A DNA stretch of 8,362 nucleotides from Acholeplasmataceae bacterium UBA6235. Its GTDB lineage: Bacteria; Bacillota_I; Bacilli_A; Acholeplasmatales; UBA5453. Position 1 is the stretch's first letter; each line of letters begins with the position of its first letter. The stretch is from the NCBI GenBank assembly GCA_002441525.1, contig DJWH01000014.1, forward strand, positions 1 through 8,362, given 5' to 3'. Position numbers and translations under genes: made by a program. The notes beneath the pieces were generated by a model. That model worked only from the letters and a program-made list of their open reading frames with translations. It made no database searches and was not told the origin of the DNA. Below are positions 7,076 through 8,362 of this stretch, one piece after another.

Positions 7076-7807
7076 ATGAAACAATTGTCCTGGCTCAAAG
7101 AAGCGTATATAACCCATCGTGGTTTACATGGTGTGGATGGGTTAGTCGAAAATACTCGAAAATCTTTTACTGAAGCGATTAAACACGGTTTTGGTATTGA
7201 GATTGATACAAACATTCTTAAAGATGGTACCGTGGTGGTATTTCACGATAAAAACTTGAAAAGACTGTTTGGTATCGACCGAGCATTAAAAGACCTCACT
7301 TATGATGAACTTAAGACCTTAAAGATAGCTGGAACCGATGAAACCATACCTACCTTAGATGAGATTCTTTTATTGGTCAATGGACAGGTCCCTTTGATGA
7401 TTGAAATCAAACCTTTTGGTGATAAAAAACGTCACGCTAAGGCAGTCAACGAAACTTTAAAAAAGTATCCTTATGAGGTTGCGATACAATCCTATGATCC
7501 TTCGATCGTGTATTGGTTTAAGAGACATGCCAAAGAACATATCCGTGGTCAAATCAGTGAATATTTCACAGATTCAGACATGTCGAATATCATGAGAAAG
7601 TTGTTGAGACGGATGGTCTTCAACCGTTTGACAAAGCCGGACTTTATCAACTACCGTCTAGAAGATATGCCAAACAAATATATTGATAAGGCTAGAAAAA
7701 AAGGCATGCTCATTTTAGGTTACGCTGCACGTTCACCGAAAACATTGTCCTATGCCAGAAAAGCATTTGATAACGCTGTTTTTGAAAACTTTATACCGAA
7801 AAAATGA
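7076..7807 (+). CDS. Glycerophosphodiester phosphodiesterase (GlpQ/UgpQ-like, cytoplasmic)
   Basis: GDPD enzymes cleave deacylated phospholipids (glycerophosphodiesters) to glycerol-3-phosphate and the free alcohol. The 243-residue length fits short bacterial cytoplasmic forms. Catalytic and metal-binding motifs are intact: HRG (His14-Arg15), VENT (Glu25-Asn26), EID (Glu42, Asp44), FHD (His57-Asp58) and IEIK (Glu110, Lys112). No signal peptide or membrane segment is seen, so it should act inside the cell. The C terminus, with DNAVFENF, takes the place of the usual late barrel strand. I chose the ATG at 7076 because GGTGATC, matching the 3' side of the anti-Shine-Dalgarno, lies just upstream. 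The frame upstream to 6992 overlaps the promoter and has no ribosome site. It ends in TGA, followed by a terminator. The substrate's head group cannot be read from sequence. Confidence 0.93.
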   Translation: MKQLSWLKEAYITHRGLHGVDGLVENTRKSFTEAIKHGFGIEIDTNILKDGTVVVFHDKNLKRLFGIDRALKDLTYDELKTLKIAGTDETIPTLDEILLLVNGQVPLMIEIKPFGDKKRHAKAVNETLKKYPYEVAIQSYDPSIVYWFKRHAKEHIRGQISEYFTDSDMSNIMRKLLRRMVFNRLTKPDFINYRLEDMPNKYIDKARKKGMLILGYAARSPKTLSYARKAFDNAVFENFIPKK

Positions 7808-7839
7808 AATAACTGAAATCTTTTACAACTTTTTGATAT

Positions 7840-7866
7840 AAAAACGGACAAAATCGTCCGTTTTTT
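7840..7866 (+). terminator. Rho-independent terminator after the glycerophosphodiesterase gene
   Basis: AAAACGGAC (7841-7849) pairs with GTCCGTTTT (7856-7864) around a six-base loop; an outer A-T pair is possible at 7840/7865. A run of six T (7861-7866) forms the tail. The hairpin is nearly symmetrical, with A on the left and T on the right, so it could also work on the minus strand. It begins about 33 bases after the stop codon. Confidence 0.85.
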
Positions 7867-7904
7867 CGTTTTATTAAATGAATGCTATAGATTCGAGGTT
7901 CATT

Positions 7905-8362
7905 ATGTCTTTAAACTACCGATACATGTTATTGTATACTTGGATCACCTTATTGGGGTATGTCCTCGTACTCAATCTAATCTTATATTTAAATAAACAA
8001 CAACTCTATTTTTCAGATGCCTATCTTCAATTTGGAGATGCTTATTATTTGAGACAACATCATTTTTTCCTCCAAAACATGTATGTCTCTATGTTGTTAC
8101 CTGTGTTTGTTATTTCACCAGTGTTTGGACAAATCATCCTCATATTTCAATACCAAGATGATGAGACCAAACGATTTTCACCTTATACTGTTGCAACCAT
8201 CCTTGGCGTCCTCCTTTTCATAGGGTTATATATCCAAACATTGGTTCAACCATCGATTGAACCGTCCAAAATGATGACGATTGTGGTATGTCCATTCTTC
8301 TTTATATTCACGATGTTAGAATTTCAACACGAATCCAAAAAATGGGGCTGTAACGAAATAGA
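7905..8362 (+). CDS. Unidentified multi-pass membrane protein, 5' part (continues past window end)
   Basis: An open frame of 152 codons runs to the window end without a stop. The ATG at 7905 has GAGG six bases upstream. A second in-frame ATG at 7878 would add nine residues but has no ribosome site and sits against the terminator's T run. The translation is strongly hydrophobic, with four likely membrane segments at about residues 8-28, 59-82, 95-113 and 122-140. Short polar loops separate them, including QYQDDETKR after the second. Aromatic residues (Tyr, Phe) are frequent in the loop between the first two segments. I do not recognise a family, and no catalytic motif is visible. The terminator just upstream suggests it is not cotranscribed with the phosphodiesterase gene, though I found no clear promoter. 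It is probably a real gene, judging by its ribosome site, length and composition. Confidence 0.7.
   Translation, partial: MSLNYRYMLLYTWITLLGYVLVLNLILYLNKQQLYFSDAYLQFGDAYYLRQHHFFLQNMYVSMLLPVFVISPVFGQIILIFQYQDDETKRFSPYTVATILGVLLFIGLYIQTLVQPSIEPSKMMTIVVCPFFFIFTMLEFQHESKKWGCNEI

Noticed and set aside
7866..7904. Promoter for the membrane-protein gene between the terminator and its ATG
   Set aside because: TATTAA and TATAGA occur by chance in this AT-rich stretch, but neither has a -35 or an extended TG at the right place.

Overview
The window carries most of an F-type ATP synthase operon on the minus strand, followed by a large U32-family gene on the same strand. A glycerophosphodiester phosphodiesterase gene and the start of an unrecognised membrane-protein gene lie on the plus strand. 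The sequence points to a low-to-moderate GC, wall-less Firmicutes relative, most likely of the Acholeplasma type (Acholeplasmatales or Izemoplasmatales). Five of the eight complete genes end in TGA, and every Trp codon I checked is TGG, so TGA is a stop here. That argues against Mycoplasma and Spiroplasma. A complete ATP synthase operon argues against phytoplasmas. The taxon is an inference from gene content and protein resemblance, not from a database search.

Positions 1-4446 (minus strand, read from high to low coordinates) hold atpZ, atpI, atpB, atpE, atpF, atpH, atpA and the 5' part of atpG. The missing atpG end, atpD and atpC should lie beyond position 1. The genes overlap or sit within 25 nt of each other, so this is a single transcription unit. 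A promoter with an extended -10 lies at 4510-4538. Its -35 box abuts the terminator of the upstream U32 gene. The c subunit (AtpE) carries the residue set known from sodium-binding c rings: Gln30, Glu63, Thr64, Thr65 and Tyr68. The enzyme may therefore pump or use Na+ rather than H+.

Positions 4593-6920 (minus) encode a long U32-family protein with two cysteine groups. Characterised relatives are RNA or quinone hydroxylation factors, so the historical name 'peptidase' is probably misleading. A TTG start with a good Shine-Dalgarno sequence fits better than the ATG four codons upstream.

Positions 6921-7075 are a divergent promoter region. Positions 7076-7807 (plus) encode a cytoplasmic glycerophosphodiester phosphodiesterase, closed by a hairpin terminator at 7840-7866. 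From 7905 to the window end is the beginning of a multi-pass membrane protein that I cannot assign.

Most of the window is ordinary core metabolism. The points worth a second look are the sodium signature in AtpE, the substituted Asp in AtpB, the U32 protein's likely chemistry and start, and the unassigned membrane protein.
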